DNA from: Brienomyrus brachyistius | Taxonomy: Eukaryota; Chordata; Actinopteri; Osteoglossiformes; Mormyridae | Assembly (NCBI RefSeq): GCF_023856365.1 | Contig: NC_064540.1 | Span: forward strand, 27,582,474-27,646,473 | Reading direction: 5' to 3' | Length of the DNA: 64,000 nt | Shown: one piece after another, positions 1 to 10,263 of the stretch | Layout: every line of letters begins with the position of its first letter | Numbering within the stretch: the first letter of the stretch is position 1 | Notes under the pieces: model-generated | Seen by the model: the letters and a program-made list of their open reading frames with translations, nothing else | Databases searched by the model: none | What the model was told of the DNA's origin: nothing | Program-made: the position numbers and the translations under genes

Positions 1-389
1 TCCATGGCTGCAGGACCGGATGGCTGTCTGTCTCTGCTGGACTACCTCCACCTCCCCATTTCCCTCACCTGTTGCAAGTCGTGTCATTTTTATGTTGTAA
101 TGCGTAGTGACCATGTGCTTATGTTGCTGAGGTGTTTTTTTCGGTTCCCACAATGTCCTCCCCACTGGAGTACAGTCTGGGGGCTGTTTTTTTATTCTCC
201 TCCTCTCTCCTCATGTTATTCTGTTTCTTTTCTTCTCTCTTCCCCTGTCTCCCGACTGGTCTACCCCCTACTGTGATGTTTGTGTATATGTATGGTCGGG
301 TTGATGGCCAGTTTTTTCGCTGGTACTCGTGACTAGTGACATGGTATATTGCAACAGCAATAAAGGGTTTCATCAATCAATCAATCAAT
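1..389 (+). mobile_element. 3' end of small-ORF retroelement-like insert (unit 1)
   Basis: This is the 3' untranslated part of the element described at 8582-9668. It ends in an AATAAA signal at 359-364 followed by a (TCAA)n tail at 371-389. A polyadenylation signal directly before a short tandem tail is typical of non-LTR retroelement or SINE 3' ends. The coding part lies left of the window. Confidence 0.6.
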
Positions 390-984
390 TCATTTCCAGC
401 CAGTTTATACAAACTCCCCAGAATGCCCAGCTCTAACACAACATCCAATCAAGATGCAGAAGCGAAGCATGAAGTAATGTGATGTTACTGAGCGCCAGTC
501 GGACAAAAATGATACCTAGGGTCATTTCATTTGCTTTCACAAATTACGAGGTGGTCAACAAGACATGAACTGCAGTATGCAAAACGTGGGTCAAAAATAA
601 CAGATGGAGAGGCTATGACGTCCAACTTCTGAAGTCACACAAAGAAAGGTAAGTCGAAGCTAATGTAGTGACTAATGTCCAGTTAATATTAGCTTAATGG
701 CTTGGTGAATTTTCTAGCTTGTTAGTTAAATCATGGGCTTGGAAAGTCTTTTTGCATACATTATGAAAAGTGTTGCGGATTCTCACTCAGATGTAAATCT
801 GAAATAAGATGACACATTTCTACTTTTAATCCGACAACTAGGGCTACAATGTGCTAAGCTTGATTGCAATGGCTGTTTTTGCTGTACCACTTCCCCATGA
901 CTCAAGTGGAAGCAATGGAAAGACTGTGTAGCAAGTTTGTTCGGCGATGACTGGGTGTTCCCCCATCCTTCAGCTCAGTAAACC

Positions 985-1990
985 TGTATAGCAAGACTTC
1001 CAAGCTTCACCTGCCAGTGTCATCAGTGGTAGAAGAATTCAAGGTTGCCAAGGCAAGAGCGGTAAGCACACTGGCACTATCGGAAGACATGCTGATAAGA
1101 CTATCAGGTGCAGCAGGAAGTGGAAGCCACAAGCTGCAGTGAGAGAAGCCAAGGCATACTGGAAGCACCAGGAGATCATTGGGGTGGTCTGCCAGGGTCG
1201 GCTGGGTCTTGGTACCTACAGTGACAAGAGGTGGAGTAGGACCAATGCCAAAGGCAGCAGAGGCCTCATAGTGCAGAGGGTCCGGGAGCCGTGTGAAAGC
1301 GGCAGGTCTTGCGCGCCAAGGACAGTGGATGCAGTGGGACAATGCACTGGAGCGATCGATGTCCTGGAAGGAAGTGTGGGGTCCTAACATCCTTAAGATC
1401 TGGGGCGAAGAAGAAGATCCATCCTGCAAGCAGTGTACCTTGCACCTTGAACCACATCTTGACAGGATGTCCCAAAGTACTTGGAGAGGGCCGATATAGG
1501 TGGAGACACGATAAGGTCCTTATGGTGATTTCCAAGTGGAGTTGCAGAGGGTCAAGGCCAATAAACTTCAGGTTTCACCACCCAAGGCTGTCAAGTTGTG
1601 CAGGGAAAGAGACAAGGTGCCAAAGGCAAGTACAGCTGCAAAGAATGTCTTTTCCATCTTACTGCAGGGCTCTAGGTGGGAGATACAGGTGGACCTGCAA
1701 GAGAAACTCGTCTTCCTGAAAGAGGCAGCTGTAACATCACTCAGGCCAGACATGATCCTGCTATCTAGGAGTAAGATGACCATCCTGATGGCTGAACTTA
1801 CTGTACCATGGGAGGATAGGCTCACTGTCTCTCACCAGCTGAAAAAAGCCAACTACCAAGACGTGGTTGACGAGGTTCTTGCCAAGGGTTGGTACGCAGT
1901 TCTGTTTCCTATAGAAGTTGACTGCCATGGTTTTCCAGCAATATCAGTACGATGCTTCCTACAGAAGATCGGCATGGAACCCAAATAAAT
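985..1990 (+). pseudogene. Decayed C-terminus of a non-LTR retrotransposon with restriction-like endonuclease (unit 1)
   Basis: Protein-like sequence runs through several frames with stops and frameshifts between them. About 1400-1540 shows a remnant of the CCHC-type motif (C-x2-C, then TLNHILTGC) followed by GRYRWRHDKVL. The frame at 1536-1988 contains a PD...E-x signature (RPDMILLS, then ILMAELTVPWE). This order, cysteine knuckle then PD-(D/E)XK nuclease, is the C-terminal layout of R2/NeSL-type non-LTR elements. The reverse transcriptase itself is absent. The family is inferred from this layout. Confidence 0.6.
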
Positions 1991-2706
1991 CAAGAAGGCC
2001 ATTGGGGAGCAGCAGCAGAGACCACCTCAGTATGGCTATAGCTGATGAGAGACCACAAGTGCAGGTTCAGTCTTGGCTCAGGGAGTAGGACACCCCAGCC
2101 ATGCATAGTCCTGAGGCCAGCTGCAGGGAGACGTCCCTGACCGTTACCCCACCATCATGAGGTATCCTAGAGCAAAAGGGACGAAATACCAAGGAAGGAT
2201 CGCTTTCAGCTGACGACCCTGTAGCTGGTTTTCAAGGATCCTCAGATCATTCTGTCACCAAGGAGTCCCAAGAGAGGGGAGGATTTTGCTACATCTCAAG
2301 TGGCTCTTGCAGATTTCTGCTTGTAGCAATGAGTCTTTGATATTTAATTCACCTGAACGTGGAGATAATTGCTCTGTATTGTATCATTTTGAATGCGGTT
2401 AATGTTTAATTTTATTATGAAACAATCTGTGTATTATTTTTTTCAATTAACTGGTTGTTTGATTTGAAAAATTCTGAAAATAGTGAAAAATGCCCTAACA
2501 GTTACCCAGTCCACACACACACATTCACATACAGCACACAGATTATTCCTCCATAAAGTAGGTAACTTTAGAACTATATTCTAGAAAGCATCAATTTTTT
2601 ACATTTTTATTTAACTTACACATAAAACGTGCAGCTACATATAGTGTCACTTTAAATTAACAGTACTTGAATGTATTTTATTTAATAAGCTTTGGTTCAG
2701 TATGTG

Positions 2707-2844
2707 GTGTGTGAGTGTGCCCTGCGATGGGCTGGCCCCCCGTCCTGGATTGTTCCCTGCCTCGTGCCCATTGCGTCCGGGATAAGCTCTGGACCCCCAG
2801 CGACGCAGCAGGACAAGCAGTTTGGAAAATGGATGGATGGATGG
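2707..2844 (+). mobile_element. SINE 3' domain with GGATG tail (unit 1)
   Basis: The sequence CCTGCGATGGGCTGGC, then GGGATAAGCTCTGGACCCCC, ending in GGAAAATGGATGGATGGATG is a very common fish dispersed repeat. The same module occurs with a tRNA-derived head at 44118-44234 and in reverse at 62940-63225. Confidence 0.7.
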
Positions 2845-3144
2845 TTCAGTATGAGATGAGGTTGGGTATAACAAAAAAGGACAGTAACAACAATAATGCT
2901 GTTGTACTGGGTTAATATTTACTATGAAATGCAACATCAGCACTCCTTTTTTTCTCTGATTAAGTCTAGTTGCACTTGCTGCTGACAAATAAATACACCT
3001 CTTAAGAAGCATTTATAATTTCGGAAAATTATTTATTATTACCCAGAAATAAAATACCATATTTGGTCAAGGGACTCGAAATTCAAAGTTTAGGACTTGG
3101 GACTCCACTCGGGACTTGCATGTCTGGACTTGTTCCCAACTCTG

Positions 3145-4544
3145 GTAAATGTTTTTCGTTTTCAGTATGTTATGCAATGGCTTAAATGAGATATTCCACA
3201 TTTTATTATAAAATAGGATTTGTGTTAATTATTTTGCACAATTGAAAGCTAATGTAAGTGTTCAAAGCATGTTAAGGTAGGCTAGGCTAGTCCATAATGC
3301 TTGTTAGGGTAGGTGTACTGTATCAAAATGAATTTTCTCTTTACGATATTTTCGCATTATTATAGGTTTATTGGAACGTAACCTTATCATAACACAATAA
3401 ACAAATTTAAAGATGAACTTTACTAGCAGCATTATAATAATGACTTTGTTCAAATTTTCAATAAATATATCGTTACGTTGAGTAAATTTGGTTAGTGGAG
3501 CGCACCACATGCGACTGGTTCTGTAAATCAGGGAAGAGTTTTATAAGCACTGAAGTGGCGGTGAAGGAATGGACAGCTCAACAGCCGCAACATCTTTCGA
3601 AAGAGGAGATATTGCGGATAAAAGAAAAACAGACACTAGCGGTGTGGCGGTACTTTCTGAAGTTCGACACGTTTAGTACCGAAAAGCTGCGTCCGTACTA
3701 ATGTATATGACCATGACATAAAGCACTGAGATATAAACGTAAATGCTTATACACATAAAACACCAATAACTACCGTTAGCTTAGCAACCGTGACGGCTGC
3801 TCCAATACCGGCGTTTCACCCGCTTCCATGGTGCTTCGCCATAGCGCAACATTCGGAAATGTAGGTAGATATTCACTAAATCACCTACGCGAAACTGTAT
3901 TCGATCTAAGTTTAATCACAGCGCCCGTTTGTAGCAGTTAGACTTTGTTCGCAAGACGACTAACACGCTTTGCCGTCTATCCAACACTCGGCGCTATAAC
4001 CCTCACTGAATCACCGCCTCCTTCGTTATCGACGCACTGACTACACAGGGAACATTTCCGTTGTGAGGTCTGGTAGTTACGTGTAATCAGTAGCGCCCCT
4101 AGAGGAACCTCGAGACTTAGCAGGTGGGCTCATACCTCAGCGCTGCCTCTAAAGTGACGAGAGACGCTTTTCCTCTCCTTAAGCTCGAATGAACAATTAA
4201 CAACGACCCTGCTGACCAGTCAGAAAGAAATAAAATTAATTAATAAAGGCGGCGGGTAGCCTGTAGATATACCCGCAATGCAATATATGTCAGATATAAT
4301 TGTTGACCATGTGCAGTCATGTCAAAAAGTCAAAATTATTTAGACCCCCCCAAAACACCACTAAAATCTCAGTGTATGTGTGCTGTGAGGAATTACAGCA
4401 TGAGAGCACCAGAGTGGAAACTGCTGTTAAAAAAGTAACTGTTGGTAGAAAAATGTCTTTCAGTCGTTAGAGACCAAGCAGTGATTGATTAACGCTGAAT
4501 GGTGAGGATTCCATACTGACAAATCAGAACAGGCCAGGCGGGTG
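3145..4544. other. 5' flank of ZP3-like gene 1, no confident gene
   Basis: This stretch between the transposon block and the gene promoter is AT-rich to about 3480 and richer in CpG at about 3770-4150. An open frame without an ATG runs at 3495-3701 (69 codons, rich in charged residues, ending in LRPY and a stop). It is present in all three units, but the units are too similar for that to count as conservation. It could be an exon of an unrecognised gene or chance. The same flank is repeated before genes 2 (12424-13823) and 3 (21553-22952). Confidence 0.4.
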
Positions 4545-4568
4545 CAGATGATTTCAGCAACTATAAAA
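4545..4568 (+). promoter_or_regulatory. E-box and TATA box of ZP3-like gene 1
   Basis: TATAAAA at 4562-4568 lies 55 bases before the start codon, a spacing that fits a short 5' leader. A CAGATG E-box (CANNTG) sits at 4545-4550 just upstream. ZP genes are known to be driven in oocytes by the bHLH factor FIGLA through E-boxes, so this is a plausible site. The assignment is inference. Confidence 0.6.
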
Positions 4569-4622
4569 TAGTCTGCCAGCAAACCAGGCCTAACAGCGTG
4601 CTTTACTAGCAGCTCTAGGACA

Positions 4623-7155
4623 ATGGCAGTGCACGAGGGGGTCATAGTGTTGCTGCTTTTTTTAGGTTGCAGCTGTGAAGCTCAACTAAAGTTTGGGTTT
4701 CCTGTGACCACCCCTCAGGTGGCAGCAGAATATCAAACTGAATTAGGTGCTCCCCAGGTGGTGGCAGCCAGTTACCAGGTTGGCGTAGGGGCTCCCCAGG
4801 TGGCGCCGTCCGGCTTCCAGGTTGGCGTAGGGGCTCCCCAGGTGGCGCCCGGTTACCAGGTTGGCGTAGGGGCTCCCCAGGTGGCGCCCGGCTTCCAGGT
4901 TGGCGTAGGGGCTCCCCAGGTGGCGTCCGGCTTCCAGGTTGGCGTAGGTGCTCCCCAGGTGGCGTCCGGCTTCCAGGTTGGCGTAGGTGCTCCCCAGGTG
5001 GCGTCCGGTTATCAGGTTGGCGTAGGTGCTCCCCAGGTGGCGTCCGGCTTCCAGGTTGGCGTAGGGGCTCCCCAGGTGGCGCCGTCCGGCTTCAAGGTTG
5101 GCGTAGGTGCTCCCCAGGTGGCGTCGACCGGCTTCAAGGTTGGCGTAGGTGCTCCCCAGGTGGCGTCGACCGGCTTCAAGGTTGGCGTAGGTGCTCCCCA
5201 GGTGGCGTCGACCGGCTTCAAGGTTGGCGTAGGGGCTCCCCAGGTGGCGTCGTCCGGCTTCCAGGTTGGCGTAGGGGCTCCCCAGGTGGCGTCGTCCGGC
5301 TTCCAGGTTGGCGTAGGGGCTCCGCAGGTGGCTTCGGCCGGCTTCCAGGTTGGCGTAGGGGCTCCCCAGGTGGCGTCGGCCGGCTACCTGAGCAAGCAAG
5401 TTGCTCCTGCTCTGGTTAAATCTGTGACTGGAATGCAAGTGAACCCTGATAGTGTGAGGGTTGTATGTGGGGAGGATTCGGTTATGGTGGATGTGCTACG
5501 AGACCTTCTAGCTATTGGCCAGCTGATCAATGCTTCAGACATCACCCTTGGTGGCTGTGCACCCATTGGGCAGGATGCTTCTGGCACAGTGAGGTTTCAG
5601 TCTGTGCTGCAGGGCTGTGGAAGTACACTGATGGTATGAGGGCTTCCTTTTGATTGGTTGCTGTGTTGGCTATGCTAGTGCTAATCACGTTGCTCTTCTC
5701 CAGATGACTGCTGATGCCCTGGTTTACAGCTTTGCATTGATTTACACCCCCAGTGGTATTAATGGCAGCCCCATTGTGAGGACCAATGGTGCTGTGGTTG
5801 GCATTGAGTGTGACTATTTGAGGTGAGGATGCCCTGTCAGCTTTGGTGTTCCTTAGCCCTAGGAGCTGTTCAACCAGTGTCTGACCCAAATGGGCAGATG
5901 TGCCTTAATGGTTGGGGAAGCACTTGTACCAAAGATTGCTGGTTCAAGTCCTTGACCAGCAAGGCACCACTGAGGTACCCTGAACAAGGTGCTGCCCAGG
6001 CACTGAATTGACTCCCCCTGATGTGTTTTGATGTCACATGGGTTAAATGCAGAGGATACATTTCATTGTGCACTGTTGTGGTATGTCACTGACCTAAATT
6101 CTAATTCTACATGATGCCTGCTCCTTAGGAAACAAAATGTGAGCAGCAATGCCCTGGTGCCAACATGGATCCCCTACTATGCCACAATGGCGGCTGAGGC
6201 ACAACTGAATTTCTCACTGAGGCTGATGGATGGTAGGCAAGGGGTTCATGCAGCATATCTGGCTTTACTCAGTGGGCTTGTCCTCAAGTCTGTGCCCTTT
6301 GTGCAGATGCATGGCAGAATGAGAGGGCCTCCAACGTGTACTTCCTGGGAAGTGTCCTGAACATTGAAGCCTCTGTCCTTGTGGGCAACGGTCAGCCCCT
6401 GCGTGTCTTTGTGGACAGCTGTGTGGCCACCTTGGTCCCTGATGTGACCTCTGTCCCAAGCTATGCCATTGTGCAGAACTCTGGGTGAGTAACATTGCAT
6501 GGCTGTGACACCGCTTGGGCAATGCTGCTTGACATGCCTGGCCTTCAGGTGCCTGACTGATGCCAAGGTGACAGGATCCCGCTCCCAGTTCCTGCCCAGG
6601 AAGCAGGATGACAAGCTGCAGCTTCAGCTGGATGCTTTCAGGTTCTCTCAGGATGGCAGGAGCTCAGTGAGTACAGGCACTTGTGCAGGATTTCTGTGCT
6701 TAAATGAACTGGTTGTGATGGCAGCTGACCAGCTTTTGGTGTCCCCCTAGCTGTACATTACTTGCAGCCTGAGAGCAACAGTGGCTTCTGTGCCTGTGGA
6801 TTCCCAACACAAGGCTTGTTCCTTCTCTCTCGCCGCTAACAGGTCAGTGGGTGCAGCATTATGATGCTGGATCAGTTGCAATAGCTAACAATTGCTATTC
6901 CCCATTGCAGGTGGGTGTCTGTGGATGGGAATGACCAGGTGTGTGGCTGCTGTGACACCAGCTGTGGGCTTGCAGGTGTAGCAGGTACGCTTGGCTTCCA
7001 CCAAAAGATGCTCTGGTGGCTTGTGTTGCTGTGACTGAGGCACCCTTCTTGCCCTTGCAGGTGCTCAAGGCACGGGTGTTCTGGGCCCCATTGCTATCCA
7101 ACAGGCTCCTCCCAAGGCTAGTCAGCCTGGACAGCTGTATATTCTGAAGGGATAG
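4623..7155 (+). CDS. zp3: ZP3-like egg-coat (zona pellucida) protein, copy 1, 596 aa, 8 exons
   Basis: Secreted structural glycoprotein of the fish egg envelope. The coding exons are 4623-5633, 5704-5822, 6129-6232, 6307-6484, 6549-6666, 6751-6842, 6911-6984 and 7061-7155. All have GT-AG borders and consistent phases and sum to 1791 bases. The ATG opens a signal peptide (about 20 residues, VIVLLLFLGCSC core). Residues 25-260 are 16 GAPQV repeats. The ZP module follows: ZP-N from VRVVCGEDSV, the PIVRTNGAVV motif in exon 2, and ZP-C with VDSCVATL, YITC and the CGCCDTSC cysteine cluster. N-glycosylation sites are seen at INAS, QNVS and NFS. I see no C-terminal transmembrane segment and no polybasic furin site. 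No trefoil domain is present, which separates it from ZP1/ZP2-type genes. Residue Asp occurs where copy 2 has His in exon 2. Confidence 0.9.
4731..5391 (+). repeat. In-frame coding minisatellite, 16 GAPQV repeats (gene 1)
   Basis: Units of 39 or 42 bases encode VGVGAPQVA followed by a variable S/P/T/A-G-F/Y-Q/K end. Because every unit is a multiple of three, all frames stay open on both strands. Variant units cluster (three STGFK units together, for example), which indicates local unequal exchange. Confidence 0.95.
5870..6090 (+). mobile_element. tRNA-derived SINE in intron 2 of gene 1
   Basis: A GGTTCAAGTCC B-box lies at 5941-5951. It is followed by CACTGAGGTACCCTGAACAA-type and GGGTTAAATGCAGAGGA-type sequence, which is typical of the body of common fish SINEs. 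Identical insertions lie in the other two gene copies. Confidence 0.65.
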
Positions 7156-7305
7156 GTACCTGCTGCCCTAATGTGCCCAGCTGTGCATGGTCCCAGGATG
7201 GAAGGAGCCGCAACTTGCCTGGCACATTCTCCACTGCTTGTCATGATCTTCCTTCCCCCTGATGTGGTAGTTGTGCAGGAGATCAAGGGCACTGTCTTGT
7301 GACTG

Positions 7306-7311
7306 AATAAA
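7306..7311 (+). terminator. Polyadenylation signal AATAAA of gene 1
   Basis: AATAAA lies 150 bases after the stop codon, in a sequence shared by all three copies. Confidence 0.8.
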
Positions 7312-8335
7312 CCACTAATTGTGTTTGAAATGGTTGTCTGCCTGTTCCTTTGCTCCCAAGTACACTTCTGGACTGCCTAAATTCTGCAACCCCATCACAC
7401 TGCTTGCTGCCTGTGGATTTCATGACGAATGAGACCCTGTGGGGAAACGCCAACCCTTACAATGAAGGTGTTGGTGGGGTTGTACACAATGGCCTTCTGT
7501 TCAGTCAGGAAACCCTTTTGGGGAAGCTACTCCCTATATTTGGATCAGAGCTTGCTACCAAAAGACAAGGCTAGTCAGTGAGTGCTGATTCCCATCCTCA
7601 CTCAGTCCCTCTTTCCTGGACAGCAGCTTCCTTTTGATGTGGTCTCAAGCACAACAGCCTGGTTTGGTATCACCTTTGTATCATGTACATGCTCCAAGTA
7701 AATAGGAGTACTTGCAAGGGTGTAGGTTCAATTTCAACAATAGTAGGGTCATGATACACTGCTACTGAAATGCAGGATTCCCATCCAATTTGCACTAACA
7801 GTAGGTGATGGTATTGCCCCTTAACACTGGTTTCAGCTAGTGCTTAATAAACCCGTGCTGGAGCTTATAAAGAGCAGTGACCAATTGACTGTTACTACAT
7901 GAGGTGGAGCCGGCTCGTGTGCAAAAGTAATGCACTATTAAATGTGACACGTTTCCTATGAGCAGTCACATGAAACACAGACTACATCAGTTTTAATGCC
8001 CATAAAGTGGATCTTTTTCTGTGTGCGGGTGGAGCAGTTTTTACCTTTCAAATCAAGTCAGATAAGGGAAATGCACAAATCCCATCATTTTATGGTAATG
8101 CTGTATATTTACAGCAAACTAGTGGTCACTAGCAAGAACTGGTGCTAATTTCACTGATCAACAGAGAAAATCTGTTTCCTGTGTTTGTCATTTTAAGTAT
8201 TCAATCTGGTCGTACATTTCTCGTGTTTGAATCAACACTAGAGACGCTCCCCGGGTTACGATGGTCTGTGTTACGCTATTTTGACTTGGAATGGATAAAT
8301 GTTTTTCACTTTCAGTGTTATTCAATAACTCAAAT
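7312..8335. other. 3' flank of gene 1, no gene seen
   Basis: Unique-looking flank between the polyadenylation signal and the transposon block. Small open frames (7350-7574, 8142-8426) show no family features. It is repeated at 16437-17462, and a diverged version is at 26097-26775. Confidence 0.6.
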
Positions 8336-8599
8336 GAGAGGTGTGGACTCGAATCACAATTTTGATGACTTGATGAAATCACAAGACTTGGCACTCCACT
8401 TGGACTTTAACACCAATGACTCATGACTTCACTTAGACTTGATCCTTTTGACTTGAAAAGACTTGATACCTTACACCAAACAAAAAGAATTTTATTTTAA
8501 AAACGAATACATTTCTTGAATTAACGTTAACAATATTCTAGTCTACTGTCTTATACTTGAGAGACTCTCTCAGCCCTGCTCTCCAAACTACGAAAAACG

Positions 8600-9013
8600 A
8601 TGGATTTGATCAGCTGGTCTCTCAACGCAATTGACACCATCTTCTCGACGAGAAGCCTAGGTTCGGGGGAACCTGACTGTCCGGGGGGAACGTATGCTGC
8701 TGGCTACACGATGGACGGATGGGAGCGGTGGAGGGTCGTGTGCCTGGCAGCTCTTTCCGTGGAGGACATTGAAGACATCTACCTATTCGGAACCATGATT
8801 ACAAGTATTATGCTGATTGGATTAGGCATTGCCCTGGTTTATCAAAGATTGAAGAAGACGGTGACAGCCGCTCAAAGTCCCACTAGGCTGGCCGGAATGA
8901 TTGATGGAGTGGGCAGAGCTGTTAGCACTCAGACTGTGAAACTGGATAACATCATGGAGAAGCTCACAGCTTTGCAAAACTTATTGGATGGCAGAGACCA
9001 GCGTGGACATTAG
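8600..9013 (+). CDS. Small predicted membrane protein of unknown function, 137 aa (unit 1/2 junction)
   Basis: This ORF runs from an ATG preceded by AAACG to a TAG stop. It has an acidic patch (VEDIEDIYLFG, around residue 58), then one hydrophobic segment of about 20 residues rich in I, L and G (residues 67-87). A basic stop-transfer-like RLKKT follows, then an amphipathic, coiled-coil-like C-terminus. This suggests a single-pass membrane or tail-anchored protein, by inference only. It sits inside a retroelement-like insert and overlaps a second ORF in the +1 frame. I do not recognise a named family. The copy at 17729 differs by two amino acids and one silent change, too few to test selection. 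Confidence 0.45.
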   Translation: MDLISWSLNAIDTIFSTRSLGSGEPDCPGGTYAAGYTMDGWERWRVVCLAALSVEDIEDIYLFGTMITSIMLIGLGIALVYQRLKKTVTAAQSPTRLAGMIDGVGRAVSTQTVKLDNIMEKLTALQNLLDGRDQRGH

Positions 9014-9254
9014 CGTGGACATTAGTGGAGCTGGAAATTACAGCTTCTCGTACGGAAACCCAAACAACCCTATTCTATCAGGTTTTGGCTCCCCCCAATC
9101 AGCACTGGCCTCGGCCAAGGCCGCTGCTGAACTAACAACTCCCCCTGAAGAACAAGGCAGTGAGACTCTCTTGCATTCCTTTCCCCCGATCCCAAGGACT
9201 TACCGCACCCTCCCCCCCATCCAATGCCTTCGCCGCTTCATACCCCCAGCGTGA
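8988..9254 (+). CDS. Overlapping second small ORF, 88 aa, unknown function
   Basis: This ORF begins with ATG inside the last codons of the 8600-9013 ORF, in the +1 frame relative to it, and overlaps it by 26 bases. The product is rich in Ser, Ala, Gly and Pro and has a short near-repeat (VDISVDIS) at its start, with no hydrophobic segment. The overlap could reflect a +1 frameshift that broke one longer ORF, or two overlapping genes of a compact element. The sequence does not decide between these. Confidence 0.25.
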   Translation: MAETSVDISVDISGAGNYSFSYGNPNNPILSGFGSPQSALASAKAAAELTTPPEEQGSETLLHSFPPIPRTYRTLPPIQCLRRFIPPA

Positions 9255-10263
9255 ACAGGCGGGTCTGTTGACCAGCGCCTCCATGGCTGCAGGACCGGAT
9301 GGCTGTCTGTCTCTGCTGGACTACCTCCACCTCCCCATTTCCCTCACCTGTTGCAAGTCGTGTCATTTTTATGTTGTAATGCGTAGTGACCATGTGCTTA
9401 TGTTGCTGAGGTGTTTTTTTCGGTTCCCACAATGTCCTCCCCACTGGAGTACAGTCTGGGGGCTGTTTTTTTATTCTCCTCCTCTCTCCTCATGTTATTC
9501 TGTTTCTTTTCTTCTCTCTTCCCCTGTCTCCCGACTGGTCTACCCCCTACTGTGATGTTTGTGTATATGTATGGTCGGGTTGATGGCCAGTTTTTTCGCT
9601 GGTACTCGTGACTAGTGACATGGTATATTGCAACAGCAATAAAGGGTTTCATCAATCAATCAATCAATTCATTTCCAGCCAGTTTATACAAACTCCCCAG
9701 AATGCCCAGCTCTAACACAACATCCAATCAAGATGCAGAAGCGAAGCATGAAGTAATGTGATGTTACTGAGCGCCAGTCGGACAAAAATGATACCTAGGG
9801 TCATTTCATTTGCTTTCACAAATTACGAGGTGGTCAACAAGACATGAACTGCAGTATGCAAAACGTGGGTCAAAAATAACAGATGGAGAGGCTATGACGT
9901 CCAACTTCTGAAGTCACACAAAGAAAGGTAAGTCGAAGCTAATGTAGTGACTAATGTCCAGTTAATATTAGCTTAATGGCTTGGTGAATTTTCTAGCTTG
10001 TTAGTTAAATCATGGGCTTGGAAAGTCTTTTTGCATACATTATGAAAAGTGTTGCGGATTCTCACTCAGATGTAAATCTGAAATAAGATGACACATTTCT
10101 ACTTTTAATCCGACAACTAGGGCTACAATGTGCTAAGCTTGATTGCAATGGCTGTTTTTGCTGTACCACTTCCCCATGACTCAAGTGGAAGCAATGGAAA
10201 GACTGTGTAGCAAGTTTGTTCGGCGATGACTGGGTGTTCCCCCATCCTTCAGCTCAGTAAACC

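Larger units (their letters stand above)
1..3144. mobile_element. Recurrent transposon block, 3' part of a hAT-like composite
   Basis: This is the right three quarters of the composite block seen complete at 8336-12423. Its right end is rich in GACTTG/ACTCG motifs and finishes in a sequence whose reverse complement begins CAGAGTTGGGAACAAGTCC. That resembles the terminal inverted repeat of fish hAT elements. Inside are the retroelement 3' end (1-389), a decayed non-LTR ORF (985-1990) and a SINE (2707-2844). Confidence 0.6.
1..9279. repeat. Tandem unit 1 of the ZP3-like gene array
   Basis: Bases 1 onward recur at 9280 and at 18409 with only scattered differences, so the window opens in the middle of a tandem array. 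The unit length is set by the offset of shared landmarks: 9279 bases between units 1 and 2, and 9129 between units 2 and 3 before the coding repeat. The unit holds the tail of the transposon block (1-3144), the ZP3-like gene (4623-7155) and the start of the next block (from 8336). The unit start is arbitrary because the array extends left of the window. Confidence 0.95.
8582..9668 (+). mobile_element. Retroelement-like insert with small membrane-protein ORF and TCAA tail
   Basis: A stretch of about 1.1 kb carries an ATG-started ORF (8600-9013), an overlapping second ORF (8988-9254), a long T- and C-rich 3' region, AATAAA at 9638-9643 and a (TCAA)n tail to 9668. The AATAAA plus tandem tail indicates copying through RNA. 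I see no reverse transcriptase, so mobility would depend on enzymes supplied from elsewhere. The left edge is not defined by any terminal repeat, so the start is approximate. I cannot name the family. Confidence 0.5.

Noticed and set aside
1007..1429. 140-codon minus-strand ORF over the non-LTR fragment (also 10286-10708 and 19415-19837)
   Set aside because: It is a shadow of the plus-strand retrotransposon remnant, where the cysteine-knuckle and PD...E motifs are read.
3495..3701. Open frame upstream of each ZP3 gene as a conserved gene
   Set aside because: It lacks an ATG, and the three copies are too recent for their identity to show selection.
4743..5438. Long minus-strand ORFs through the GAPQV repeat (also 14022-14561 and 23151-24104), coding repeats such as GSPYANLEAG
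   Set aside because: They exist only because the 39/42-base units are multiples of three, which keeps every frame open. There is no signal peptide, exon context or independent support, and the plus strand is clearly the gene.
5941..5951. GGTTCAAGTCC, a possible tRNA gene B-box in the ZP3 intron
   Set aside because: No cloverleaf or anticodon arm fits. The flanking body is that of a tRNA-derived SINE.
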